Assembly (NCBI GenBank): GCA_910584905.1
Contig: CAJUCQ010000014.1
Span: forward strand, 1 to 9,337
Direction of reading: 5' to 3'
Length of the DNA stretch: 9,337 nucleotides
DNA from: an uncultured Muribaculaceae bacterium
Lineage (GTDB): Bacteria; Bacteroidota; Bacteroidia; Bacteroidales; Muribaculaceae
The notes under the pieces: model-generated
Told to the model about the DNA's origin: nothing
The model's database searches: none
The model's input: only the letters and a program-made list of their open reading frames with translations
In this document: in pieces, positions 1-6,008 of the stretch
Position numbering within the stretch: position 1 is the stretch's first letter
Layout of the letters: the number at the start of each line of letters is the position of its first letter
Translations under genes and position numbers: made by a program

Positions 1-121
1 GCATGGTTACGGACAAGTAACGTAGCGGCGTCCTGATTTGGCTTCAGCGGTGATTGCGATGGCTTCACGAATAATCGGAAGCACGACTGAAACCCCTGTA
101 ACTCAATTCTATCACTATATC

Positions 122-153
122 TTTCCACATTTCACTTTTTTGTAGTAACTTTG
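122..153 (+). promoter_or_regulatory. Possible Bacteroidales-type promoter
   Basis: TAACTTTG at 146-153 fits the Bacteroidales -7 consensus TAnnTTTG. A near-match -33 element, TTTC at 122-125, lies 20 bases upstream. No coding frame of useful length follows on this strand before the hairpin at 382-420; the only ATG frame noted nearby has five codons at 241. If the promoter is real, it would make a mostly non-coding, structured RNA. Confidence 0.4.
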
Positions 154-274
154 CATTTGCAATCCACACTTGTGGCCACGGCGAGAGAGCCGTCGGAAAA
201 AGAAAGAAAAGATTCGTTACATACTCGTTACACAAGGAAAATGAGCGAATGTAACTGATTGAAATAACTGCATT

Positions 275-345
275 TGGAGCGTAAGGGACAAGTCCCTCCA
301 GCTCCACTTAGCGGGTCGGACAGATTGCTGCAATCGAGTTGCAGC
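275..345. other. Nested dyad and adjacent perfect hairpin
   Basis: TGGAGC (275-280) pairs with GCTCCA (301-306), enclosing a second dyad AGGGAC/GTCCCT (284-289 and 292-297), with 3-base asymmetric gaps GTA and CCA between the two. Twenty bases on, GCTGCAA (327-333) pairs perfectly with TTGCAGC (339-345) around the loop TCGAG. Neither is followed by a T tract, so they do not look like intrinsic terminators. They could be parts of a folded RNA or protein-binding dyads. Confidence 0.5.
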
Positions 346-381
346 GAGCTAAAGGTTCCGGCCAACAAAAGTCTAAACAAG

Positions 382-420
382 ACTAAACCGCACAATATCA
401 ACTTATTGTACGGTTTTAGT
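382..420. terminator. Long imperfect hairpin, possible bidirectional terminator
   Basis: ACTAAACCG and ACAATA (382-397) pair with TATTGT and CGGTTTTAGT (404-420) around the loop TCAACT. There is one unpaired base and one mismatch. The arm ends carry A-rich and T-rich segments on both strands, but no clean run of T follows on either side, so termination is plausible rather than certain. Confidence 0.4.
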
Positions 421-527
421 GCCTAAAAATGACGACTCAGGGCCCTCATCGGACAAAAAACATATTATTTGTGTGCTGCGAAAAGATGATGAGACCGTCG
501 AAATTCGGAGACGCGAAGTATAGACAT

Positions 528-549
528 AAAAAAAGCCCGCGTAGCGGGC
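528..549 (-). terminator. Intrinsic terminator, leftward
   Basis: Read on the minus strand, GCCCGC-TAC-GCGGGC forms a perfect 6-bp all-GC stem with a 3-base loop, followed immediately by seven T. This is a textbook rho-independent terminator for leftward transcription. Confidence 0.7.
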
Positions 550-594
550 AGGTTGTCGCCTCGCCGAAGCGACCCACAGCGACCTCCAATGGGA
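528..594 (-). ncRNA. Candidate short RNA, about 65-70 nt
   Basis: A Bacteroidales-type promoter at 598-627 points left, and a clear intrinsic terminator ends at 528, bounding a transcript of roughly 65-70 bases. In RNA sense the body contains GGTCGCT twice in tandem, then a hairpin closed by GTCGC and GCGAC, then the GCCCGC/GCGGGC terminator stem and seven U. No credible ORF fits inside it. The 9-base stretch GAGGTCGCT in this RNA is complementary to AGCGACCTC at 901-909, in front of the phage-head fragment; this match is short and may be chance. Called from promoter plus terminator only, without a family match. Confidence 0.4.
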
Positions 595-597
595 TTG

Positions 598-627
598 CAA
601 AATTAATAACTTTTCTCATATAACAAA
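598..627 (-). promoter_or_regulatory. Leftward promoter in leader repeat, copy 1
   Basis: On the minus strand, TTTG (plus CAAA, 624-627), 18 bases, then TAATTTTG (plus 598-605) fits the Bacteroidales -33/-7 consensus. The promoter lies inside the three-copy leader repeat and points away from the small ORF at 652. It is placed to drive the short transcript ending at 528. Confidence 0.55.
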
Positions 628-658
628 CTAAACACCCACCATTTCAAACCAATGGGCG
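598..658 (+). repeat. Leader repeat, copy 1 of 3
   Basis: This stretch is related to 1299-1360 and 6459-6520. All three share a TTTTCTCATATAACAAA-like core, an ACC-rich segment, then ATTTCAAACC-like bases directly before AATGG. In each copy an ATG follows the same leader, and a leftward Bacteroidales-type promoter is embedded in it. In this copy the downstream ORF differs from the one that follows copies 2 and 3. Confidence 0.65.
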
Positions 659-741
659 AAAAAATTGGGCTCAAGCCGATTTATGCGGTAATCCGGTGCT
701 TCGACTCATTGCGTGAAATAGAGACTTCCATGACGGCCTAA
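652..741 (+). CDS. Small ORF of 29 residues behind leader repeat
   Basis: An ATG placed exactly where the leader repeat ends opens a frame MGEKIGLKPIYAVIRCFDSL and on to a TAA at 739-741. I recognise no family. Support is positional only: in copies 2 and 3 of the same leader the equivalent ATG begins another small ORF (MDVIDKVA). It could be the start of a phage gene whose remainder was lost, or a fortuitous frame. There is no Shine-Dalgarno sequence, which is normal for Bacteroidales. Confidence 0.3.
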   Translation: MGEKIGLKPIYAVIRCFDSLREIETSMTA

Positions 742-861
742 GTTCGCCAGATTACCGTCCTCAAGTTTTAGCGGACATTAATAATTCGATATTGAATAGT
801 GCAAAGTTATTAGCCGAGACCATTGCCTCCTGTATTGCACACTCAATTTTACAGTCTAAAA

Positions 862-1088
862 TTAACTTAATCCACCCCCCAAATACCACATTTTTATGTA
901 AGCGACCTCGTGGTCGCTTTGCTCCCGTCCTCGGACGAGTTCTGGCGCGACTACCTCCCGCCGAACGGTTGGAATTGCCGTTGCACAGTTGAGCAGGTGT
1001 TGCGTGATGATTATCCGGTGTCAGATCCTGCCGTTGCCAAGGCCGCGGGCGACGCTTGTACCGAAGAACCCAAAGCGCGGATGTTTCG
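862..1088 (+). repeat. Duplicated phage block, copy A
   Basis: This is a direct repeat of 5781-6008. The core 948-1088 differs from 5868-6008 at only 4 of 141 positions by my count. Similarity extends upstream over a non-coding stretch (TTAACTTAATCCA and on) with a few changes and a one-base indel near 904. Beyond 1088 identity drops abruptly to about 63% over the next 73 bases although the protein stays similar. The left part holds the hairpin AGCGACC-TCGT-GGTCGCT at 901-918. Because both copies share the same broken left junction in front of the MuF fragment, the truncation probably predates the duplication. Confidence 0.85.
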
Positions 1089-1212
1089 ATACAACGTCGG
1101 ACGCGAGATGACACTGTTCCCAGCAAAGCATCCATACCTCCCAAAAGGCTGTGGCGACTGTCCGCAGCTTGGCCGTCTGAATCTCGCTACACGTGCCGCC
1201 CGCCGTCGATGA
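910..1212 (+). pseudogene. MuF-type phage head morphogenesis fragment, copy A
   Basis: This is a remnant of a minor head (Mu gpF / SPP1 gp7-like) protein, which acts in procapsid assembly. The frame SSDEFWRDYLPPNGWNCRCT carries the family's C-terminal signature of two prolines followed by NCRC. The later segment FRYN...HPYLPKGCGDC resembles the C-terminal extension seen in Bacteroidetes Mu-like phages; that comparison is from memory. Only about the last 100 residues remain, against roughly 250-450 in whole proteins, and there is no proper start: the frame opens at a GTG beside a hairpin. The end (ATRAARRR) looks like a decayed tail lacking the second CxxC that copy B keeps. It is followed by the second leader repeat. 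Confidence 0.75.
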
Positions 1213-1298
1213 CTGGTAAAAACAAAATAGGCCGCTGAAAACGTCGAGTGGATGAAGAATCTCCGCAGCGGTTCACATCAGCAGTCTATTATAAGTGC

Positions 1299-1329
1299 AT
1301 AAGTTAACAACTTTTTCTGATATAACAAA
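1299..1329 (-). promoter_or_regulatory. Leftward promoter in leader repeat, copy 2 (weakened)
   Basis: On the minus strand, TTTG (plus CAAA, 1326-1329) is followed after 19 bases by TAACTTAT (plus 1299-1306). The -7 element departs from TAnnTTTG in its last bases, so this copy is probably weaker than copies 1 and 3. A possible leftward end is a CCGCTG/CAGCGG long-loop hairpin followed by a T-rich run near 1222-1233. Confidence 0.35.
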
Positions 1330-1378
1330 CTAAAACCCCAACAATTTCAAAACAATGGACGTAATCGACAAAGTCGCT
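1299..1378 (+). repeat. Leader repeat, copy 2 of 3
   Basis: This copy shares with copy 3 (6459-6538) the leader and the first codons of the following ORF: AATGGACGTAATCGACAAAG is identical in both, and similarity ends within GTCGCT. It shares only the leader part with copy 1 (598-658). The sequence right of GTCGCT differs because copy 3 has lost most of the ORF. Confidence 0.8.
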
Positions 1379-1630
1379 CCGCTTTGCGGAGAAAAAATCA
1401 TAATTTCAGCCGAGTTTTCTCAAACCGATGTCGCCGCAGCCCTTATGTGCCTCGGCGAGGAACTGACCCCGGAGAGGTGGGAGCAGGTCAAGGCCGCGCC
1501 CTCTAAAAAACCAACAAGCGCGGTCGCGGCTCTATACTATTACTACTTTTGCTCATGGTTATTCATGGTTTGTTTGGCTACGCCAAAACAGCCAATTAGG
1601 GCTGACTCCTACAAATGGAATCAGCCCTAA
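1355..1630 (+). pseudogene. Small phage-associated ORF fused to a gpG scrap
   Basis: The ORF starts at the conserved ATG of the leader repeat. Its first 48 or so residues (MDVIDKVAPLCGEKIIISAE, then a helical part ending ERWEQVKAAP) look like genuine protein; I recognise no family. After codon 50 the DNA switches to a sequence also found in the gpG-like fragment: 20 bases at 1519-1538 are identical to 6694-6713, but are read here in another frame. The remaining tail (AALYYYYFCSW and on) runs through a terminator hairpin and is unlikely to be native. It is best read as an internal deletion joining the first gene to the middle of gpG. Whether the 91-residue product is made is unknown. Confidence 0.55.
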
Positions 1631-1635
1631 TTTTT
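1594..1635 (+). terminator. Strong intrinsic terminator closing phage remnant A
   Basis: AATTAGGGCTGA (1594-1605) pairs perfectly with TCAGCCCTAATT (1621-1632). After one C/A mismatch the pairing continues inward (TCC with GGA) to a 7-base loop TACAAAT. Five T (1631-1635) close it. A second perfect hairpin, TTTGGC-TAC-GCCAAA at 1573-1587, sits just upstream. Together they should isolate the araC-type gene from transcription of the remnant. Confidence 0.75.
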
Positions 1636-1753
1636 CAATCACTCAAAAAGTTTAGCTGACAATAATATAATTATTTGATGCAGTGTCGCATCTTCTGAAA
1701 CGCGGGGGTTAGGCAATGAGGGGTTTGCAGCAATATTATTGAGGGCCGAATCT

Positions 1754-1781
1754 TTTGTTTGGATTTTTATCGTTATCTTTG
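1754..1781 (+). promoter_or_regulatory. Promoter of the AraC-family gene
   Basis: TATCTTTG at 1774-1781 is a perfect -7 element. TTTG at 1754-1757 is a candidate -33 element with 16-base spacing, shorter than the usual 19 or so. The predicted start near 1785 leaves a leader of about 20 bases before the ATG at 1806. The AT-rich palindrome AATAATATAATTATT at 1661-1675 upstream could bind a regulator, but that is speculative. Confidence 0.55.
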
Positions 1782-1805
1782 CACTTGCAAAGTTTTCAAC
1801 CTGTT

Positions 1806-2708
1806 ATGCCCAATATTCTTACTGTCAACACGCCTTCCGATTACTGCAACTATCTCGGCATTGCGCCTCGGCATCCGCTTGTTGCCGTAATCGACTATTC
1901 CGGCATTTCGCCCGTTCGCCTCAGCCTGAACAGATACGGTGTGTACGGAATCTTCCTTCAGGACAACAATGGCTTCGACCTCTCATACGGTTGCGGAAAA
2001 TACGACTACCGCAACGGGTCTCTTATATGTGTGGCGCCGGGGCAAGTAGGCGGGAAAGAGGATACGGGCACGCGTGAGTACATCGGAGGTTGGGGGCTGC
2101 TCTTTCATCCGGACCTGCTTCACGGCACTTCGCTTCTTGATGAAATCAAGAAGTGTTCATTCTTTGACTACAGCATCAACGAAGCTCTGCATATGAACGA
2201 GGATGAGCACCATACGATTGTTGCGATTTTTCGTAAAATGGAGGAGGAAATCGCGCGGCCTCGCGACAGTTTTCAGGACGAAATCCTCGTCAGCTATATT
2301 TCTTTGTTGCTGAAATTCTGCCACCGTTTCTACAACCGCCAGTTCCAAACCCGGAAACTGACAAACAACGATATTCTCGCTAAATTTGAGGAACTGCTCC
2401 GTACGTACTATTCCGGCAAGCGCCATGACAGGCATGGGCTCCCCACGGTCAGCTTCTGCGCCGAAGAGCTGTGCATGTCGCCAAGCTATTTCAGCGACTT
2501 GATAAAGAAAACCACGGGAGAAAATGCCGGCACGATAATACGCCGCTTTGTAATGCGGCAGGCCAAAAACGGTCTGGCCTCAGGGCTGTCGATTTCGGAA
2601 GTGGCCTATAGCCTCGGGGTTGAATATCCTCAGCATTTCAGCCGTTCGTTCAAAAAAAACACCGGAGTCACTCCGCGCGAATATCTCGCGTCATTAAACA
2701 AAGCCTGA
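1806..2708 (+). CDS. AraC-family transcriptional regulator
   Basis: A 300-residue DNA-binding regulator. The last 90 or so residues form the AraC/XylS double helix-turn-helix: SFCAEELCMSPSYFSDLIKK is the first unit and ISEVAYSLGVEYPQHFSRSF with TGVTPREYL the second, both with canonical spacing. The N-terminal 170 residues resemble the cupin-like sensor of Bacteroidetes AraC proteins; the ligand cannot be told. I chose the ATG at 1806 over the upstream TTG at 1755 because the -7 promoter element lies between them and the extra 17 residues would be read from promoter DNA. It ends 5 bases from the end of convergent pncB with no obvious terminator between. Its regulon is unknown; pncB is convergent rather than divergent, so it is not an obvious target. 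Confidence 0.9.
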   Translation: MPNILTVNTPSDYCNYLGIAPRHPLVAVIDYSGISPVRLSLNRYGVYGIFLQDNNGFDLSYGCGKYDYRNGSLICVAPGQVGGKEDTGTREYIGGWGLLFHPDLLHGTSLLDEIKKCSFFDYSINEALHMNEDEHHTIVAIFRKMEEEIARPRDSFQDEILVSYISLLLKFCHRFYNRQFQTRKLTNNDILAKFEELLRTYYSGKRHDRHGLPTVSFCAEELCMSPSYFSDLIKKTTGENAGTIIRRFVMRQAKNGLASGLSISEVAYSLGVEYPQHFSRSFKKNTGVTPREYLASLNKA

Positions 2709-2713
2709 GCCCC

Positions 2714-3943
2714 CTACCCTTTGCCGTCAAGTTTTTCGGGCAACGGAAGCTGAAGCAGGCGCATAAACATCCTTACTGTCTCCTGACTGCCTGAATATTT
2801 CCCTTCGTCTTCGCTAAGTTTGCACGTCGGGCAGTAAAACGGCCACGATTCCGTGATTTTGACCGATGTCAGCTTGATTACGATGTTCATGGGCCTGACT
2901 TCCGGGAAATCATTGGTGAAATGTGTGCCTATCCCGAATGACGGCAGGCATTTTCCGTCGGCGTAACGTTTGATTTCGATAGCCTTGTCGACATTCAGGC
3001 CATTGCTGAATATCACCTGTTTGGTGCGCGGGTCAATGTTGAGCGACCGATATTTTTCCACTATAAGGTCAAGTTCTCTGAAATTGTCGCCGCTGTCGAC
3101 ACGCAGGCCCTTGAACATATTGGCGAAATCTTCTGAAAAATTAAGACTGAAGATGCGCCAGCCGTACGTGTCATAGAGGTAGGTGCCGAGAGCCCCCCGA
3201 TATGTGTTCGACCATGTGCGCATAGCCAGATAATTAGCCATAAGCGGCCCGTACATGCCGGCTATGGCGCATACAAACTCGTGCGCCATCGTCCCGGTGG
3301 GCGTAAGGTCGTACTTCATTGCCAAATACACATTGCTCGTGCCGGCGAACGCCCCGTCGCCCCTGTGGGCGGATGCCGCATCCTTCAGGGCACGGACCGC
3401 CGTGTCCTGCGCACGGAAGGACGCCCTTCGGCGGGTGCCGAAATCGCTGAAACGGCAACCGGCATCAAGCAGCCGCGAGGCCTTTGAGCGAGTGCGGGTG
3501 TAAAAATCGTCGTAGTCAAGACTCCTGTCCTCACCTGTCATCATGTAATATAGCTCGGATATAATCGCCAACACCTTCACCTCCAGCAGAATCGTGTCGC
3601 TCCAGCAGCCTTCGAACATCACCGAGAGATGCCCCTCGGTATCCTGAGCCGCACTCACCCGCCGGCGGTCATATCGAAACCCCTTGAGATAGCTGTAGAA
3701 CCACGTCGGGATATAGGGGCATTTACGCCGCATGAACTCTATCTCGGCGTCAGTCACTACCACGCTCTCGAGCATGGCAACCTGCGCCATCAGCTCTCGG
3801 GCAAAGCCCGGAGGATAGACCCGGCGGTCGCGGTCGTTGAATTCATATTTCACGCGAGTGCGCGGGAAGTTCTCTATCACCGCGCAACACATGGTGAACT
3901 TATACAGGTCGTCATCCGTAAAGTGTGTTATTATCTGTCGCAT
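2714..3943 (-). CDS. pncB: Nicotinate phosphoribosyltransferase
   Basis: Converts nicotinate and PRPP, with ATP hydrolysis, to nicotinate mononucleotide, the committed step of the Preiss-Handler NAD salvage route in the cytosol. The 409 residues match the usual length near 400. Visible landmarks are the N-terminal TDDDLYKFTM (9-18), FSDFGTRRR (165-173), GTSNVYLA (201-208), and TGTMAHEF (216-223) with the phosphorylated histidine at about 221, then VDSGDN and FGIGTHFTND towards the C-terminus. All expected active-site segments appear intact. The gene is convergent with the AraC-type regulator (5-base gap) and divergent from the translesion polymerase gene (116 bases between starts). I see no good leftward -7 element in that gap, so its promoter is unplaced. 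Confidence 0.95.
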   Translation of the reverse strand: MRQIITHFTDDDLYKFTMCCAVIENFPRTRVKYEFNDRDRRVYPPGFARELMAQVAMLESVVVTDAEIEFMRRKCPYIPTWFYSYLKGFRYDRRRVSAAQDTEGHLSVMFEGCWSDTILLEVKVLAIISELYYMMTGEDRSLDYDDFYTRTRSKASRLLDAGCRFSDFGTRRRASFRAQDTAVRALKDAASAHRGDGAFAGTSNVYLAMKYDLTPTGTMAHEFVCAIAGMYGPLMANYLAMRTWSNTYRGALGTYLYDTYGWRIFSLNFSEDFANMFKGLRVDSGDNFRELDLIVEKYRSLNIDPRTKQVIFSNGLNVDKAIEIKRYADGKCLPSFGIGTHFTNDFPEVRPMNIVIKLTSVKITESWPFYCPTCKLSEDEGKYSGSQETVRMFMRLLQLPLPEKLDGKG

Positions 3944-4010
3944 ATCGTTGGCTTGATTATTTTTTTAACTTCCGCATTAACTTAAAAGTTCACACAAACA
4001 AAAAAAACGC

Positions 4011-4018
4011 TATCTTTG
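4011..4018 (+). promoter_or_regulatory. -7 element upstream of the translesion polymerase
   Basis: TATCTTTG matches the Bacteroidales -7 consensus and lies about 42 bases before the ATG at 4060. No clear TTTG sits at the expected -33 distance. I cannot identify a LexA-type box in the 116-base divergent region, so damage induction is not shown by the sequence. Confidence 0.55.
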
Positions 4019-4059
4019 CAAACGAAAATCATTATCCCGATACTTGAAAAACCCCCGAC

Positions 4060-5478
4060 ATGGATACAATGGACGGCAAGCGCCGGTATATAGCCATCGA
4101 CCTGAAATCATTTTACGCGTCAGTCGAATGTGTCGAACGCGGCCTCGACCCGCTGACGGCCCGCCTTGTCGTAGCCGATGCTTCCCGAACGGACAAAACC
4201 ATATGTCTCGCCGTCTCGCCCGCGCTCAAGGCGCTGGGCATCGGAGGGCGGCCGCGACTCTTCGAACTTGCCCGCAAGGCCCGCGGCATCGACTACATCA
4301 CAGCTCCTCCGAGGATGGCGCTCTACATCGACTACAGCGCCCGCATATACCGTATATACCTTCGTTTCATCGCCCCTGAGGACATCCACGTATACTCGGT
4401 CGACGAAGTTTTCATCGATGCCACCGACTACCTCGCCACCTACGGCATCACGGCCCGGGAGCTGGCCATGAAAATGATACGAACCGTACTCGACGAAACC
4501 GGCATCACGGCAACCGCCGGAATCGGCACGAATCTATATCTCGCAAAAATAGCGATGGACATTGTCGCAAAAAAAATGCCCGCCGACGCCGACGGTGTGC
4601 GCATCGCCGAACTCGACCAAATGAGCTATCGACGGGAGCTGTGGTCTCACCGTCCGATAACCGACTTCTGGCGTGTAGGGCGCGGAACGGCCGAACGCCT
4701 CGCGAAATACGGTCTTTTCACGATGGGCGACGTCGCCCGTTTTTCGCTTCAGCACGAAGACTGCCTGTACAGCCTTTTCGGGGTCAACGCCGAGCTTCTC
4801 ATCGACCACGCTTGGGGGCACGAACCCGTGGGGATGGCCCATATCAAAGCCTACCGACCCGAGTCACACTCTATATGCAGCGGTCAGGTGCTATCGCGTC
4901 CGTATTCATTCGACGAGGCTCGCGTCGTCGCACTTGAAATGGCCGACACCCTCGCGCTCGAACTCGTCGAAAAGGGGCTCGCAACCGACCATATCGTAAT
5001 GCACATAGGCTACGACAAAGCAAGCCTCGACGGCGAAAGCATTGACTACGACGGCCCCGTGTCGACCGATTACTATGGCCGACGGGTGCCGCGCCACGCG
5101 CACGGCACGGCCAAATTCAGCGGCCACACATCATCGGGCCATATTATCGCGGACCAAATCGCCGCATTGTTCGACCGCATCGTAAACCCCGCCCTGTTTA
5201 TGCGGAGGCTGACTCTTTCAGCGATGAATCTCGCATGCGAAGTATCCTTATCCCCGACTCTGCGTCCCGAACAACTCGAATTGTTCACCGACTACGACGA
5301 AGTAGCCAAGCGCCGGAAAGCCGAAGCCGAAGCGCTCGCACGCGAAAGGAGACGGCAGCAAGCCATCCTTAACATCAAAAAGAAATTCGGCAAAAACGCT
5401 ATCCTTAAAGGCTTGAACTTTGCCGATGGCGCAACCCAGCGCGAGCGCAATTCGTTTATAGGCGGCCACCACTCTTGA
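4060..5478 (+). CDS. Y-family DNA polymerase (UvrX/YqjW/UmuC-like)
   Basis: A translesion polymerase that copies past damaged template bases. In the 472-residue protein the palm motifs are intact: AIDLKSFYASVE (12-23) with catalytic Asp14, and YSVDEVFID (112-120) with Asp115 and Glu116. TATAGIGTNLYLAKIAMD (150-167) and the VGRGTAERL helix-hairpin-helix segment follow, then the little-finger region. The C-terminus QLELF, a charged helix, KKFGKNAILKG and ATQRERNSFIGGHHS is characteristic of the Firmicutes UvrX/YqjW branch rather than classical DinB (from memory of the family). An alternative start is the ATG three codons in. A YolD-like gene follows after 13 bases, probably co-transcribed. The branch and partner suggest old transfer from Firmicutes, which is inference. 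Confidence 0.92.
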   Translation: MDTMDGKRRYIAIDLKSFYASVECVERGLDPLTARLVVADASRTDKTICLAVSPALKALGIGGRPRLFELARKARGIDYITAPPRMALYIDYSARIYRIYLRFIAPEDIHVYSVDEVFIDATDYLATYGITARELAMKMIRTVLDETGITATAGIGTNLYLAKIAMDIVAKKMPADADGVRIAELDQMSYRRELWSHRPITDFWRVGRGTAERLAKYGLFTMGDVARFSLQHEDCLYSLFGVNAELLIDHAWGHEPVGMAHIKAYRPESHSICSGQVLSRPYSFDEARVVALEMADTLALELVEKGLATDHIVMHIGYDKASLDGESIDYDGPVSTDYYGRRVPRHAHGTAKFSGHTSSGHIIADQIAALFDRIVNPALFMRRLTLSAMNLACEVSLSPTLRPEQLELFTDYDEVAKRRKAEAEALARERRRQQAILNIKKKFGKNAILKGLNFADGATQRERNSFIGGHHS

Positions 5479-5491
5479 ACGCACTCTATCT

Positions 5492-5725
5492 ATGGACTAC
5501 GACGACATCATCAACCTTCCGCCACCGAAAAGCAAAACCCGCAAGCCCATGAGCCTTGAGGCTCGCGCCGCACAGTTCGCCCCCTTCGCCGCGCTCCACG
5601 GCCACGAGGACGCGATTGAAGACACCGCAAGACTCAACGCGAGCGCTTTTCTCGCAAAAGACACGCCGATAAATGACGAATCCGGCTTGTGGCCGGATTC
5701 GCTCAATGATGATTTTTATTGCTGA
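5492..5725 (+). CDS. YolD-like protein, short C-terminus
   Basis: A 77-residue product whose N-terminal half (YDDIINLPPPKSKTRKP, then MSLEARAAQFAPFAALHGHE) closely fits YolD-like proteins, which are encoded next to UvrX/YqjW-type polymerases in Firmicutes and are thought to act with them. The biochemical role is not settled. After ARLNAS the sequence departs from what I expect (family members usually reach about 100-120 residues), and the last 16 or so codons are read through a perfect 10-bp inverted repeat. The C-terminus may therefore be lost or replaced; the conserved N-terminal part is intact. It lies 13 bases after the polymerase gene on the same strand, so one operon is likely. Confidence 0.8.
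   Translation: MDYDDIINLPPPKSKTRKPMSLEARAAQFAPFAALHGHEDAIEDTARLNASAFLAKDTPINDESGLWPDSLNDDFYC
5677..5701 (+). terminator. Perfect hairpin inside the 3' end of the yolD-like gene
   Basis: CGAATCCGGC (5677-5686) pairs perfectly with GCCGGATTCG (5692-5701) around TTGTG. A T-rich stretch (TTTTTATT) begins only 11 bases later, so this is a weak terminator candidate. It is unusual in lying within the coding frame. Confidence 0.45.
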
Positions 5726-5780
5726 ACAAGCAAGCCATATAAGAGAATAACGGAACAATTATCCGTAAGAGAAAAAGAGT

Positions 5781-6008
5781 TTAACTTAATCCAATCCCCA
5801 AATACCACATTTTTATGTAATCGGCCCTCGTGGTCGCTTTGCTCCTGTCCTCGGACGAGCTCTGAAACGACTACCTCCCGCCGAACGGTTGGAATTGCCG
5901 TTGCACCGTTGAGCAGGTGTTGCGTGATGATTATCCGATGTCAGATCCTGCCGTTGCCAAGGCCGCGGGCGATGCTTGTACCGAAGAACCCAAAGCGCGG
6001 ATGTTCCG
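5781..6008 (+). repeat. Duplicated phage block, copy B
   Basis: Partner of 862-1088 in direct orientation, about 4.9 kb away. The core 5868-6008 differs from copy A at 4 of 141 positions; three are third-codon-position silent changes and one changes Val to Met. Similarity extends left to TTAACTTAATCCA at 5781 and stops abruptly on the right at about 6008. Homologous recombination between the copies would delete the araC, pncB, polymerase and yolD-like genes rather than invert them. Confidence 0.85.

Larger units (their letters stand above)
1..420. other. Gene-free stretch rich in dyad symmetries
   Basis: I see no convincing gene here. An 80-codon frame on the minus strand (65-307) runs through strong hairpins and matches no family I know. 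A 30-residue minus-strand frame at the extreme left (ending in RRYVTCP near base 9) has protein-like composition but a stop just upstream. The stretch contains a possible plus-strand promoter near 146, the perfect hairpin ACGGC-GAGAGA-GCCGT around 178-193, nested dyads at 275-306, a perfect 7-bp hairpin at 327-345 and a long hairpin at 382-420. CGTTACA occurs at 215 and 226, 11 bases apart, with an inverted TGTAAC at 250-255. This could be a structured RNA, an untranslated leader, or the end of an integrated element; the sequence alone does not decide. Confidence 0.5.

Noticed and set aside
65..307. 80-codon minus-strand frame
   Set aside because: It runs through the nested dyad at 275-306, matches no family I know, and lacks a supporting promoter on that strand.
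429..623. 64-codon plus-strand frame
   Set aside because: It is read straight through the leftward terminator and the promoter of leader copy 1; its composition is not protein-like.
793..815. TAACTTTG-like -7 element on the minus strand near 802
   Set aside because: No -33 element at the right distance and no leader-repeat context, so too weak to call.
1377..1397. CTCCGC-TTT-GCGGAG hairpin beside an A run
   Set aside because: The hairpin is followed by A, not T, on the plus strand, and on the minus strand the T run precedes it, so it is no terminator. It lies in the MDVIDKVA coding frame.
1755..1805. 17-residue N-terminal extension of the AraC-type protein from TTG
   Set aside because: The -7 promoter element lies inside the extension, so the start must be downstream; ATG 1806 fits.
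3255..3503. Long plus-strand frames inside pncB
   Set aside because: They are antisense shadows of a well-supported gene, expected in GC-rich coding sequence.
862..6008. Phase-variable inversion between the two blocks
   Set aside because: The blocks are direct repeats, so recombination would delete rather than invert; no invertase gene is visible.
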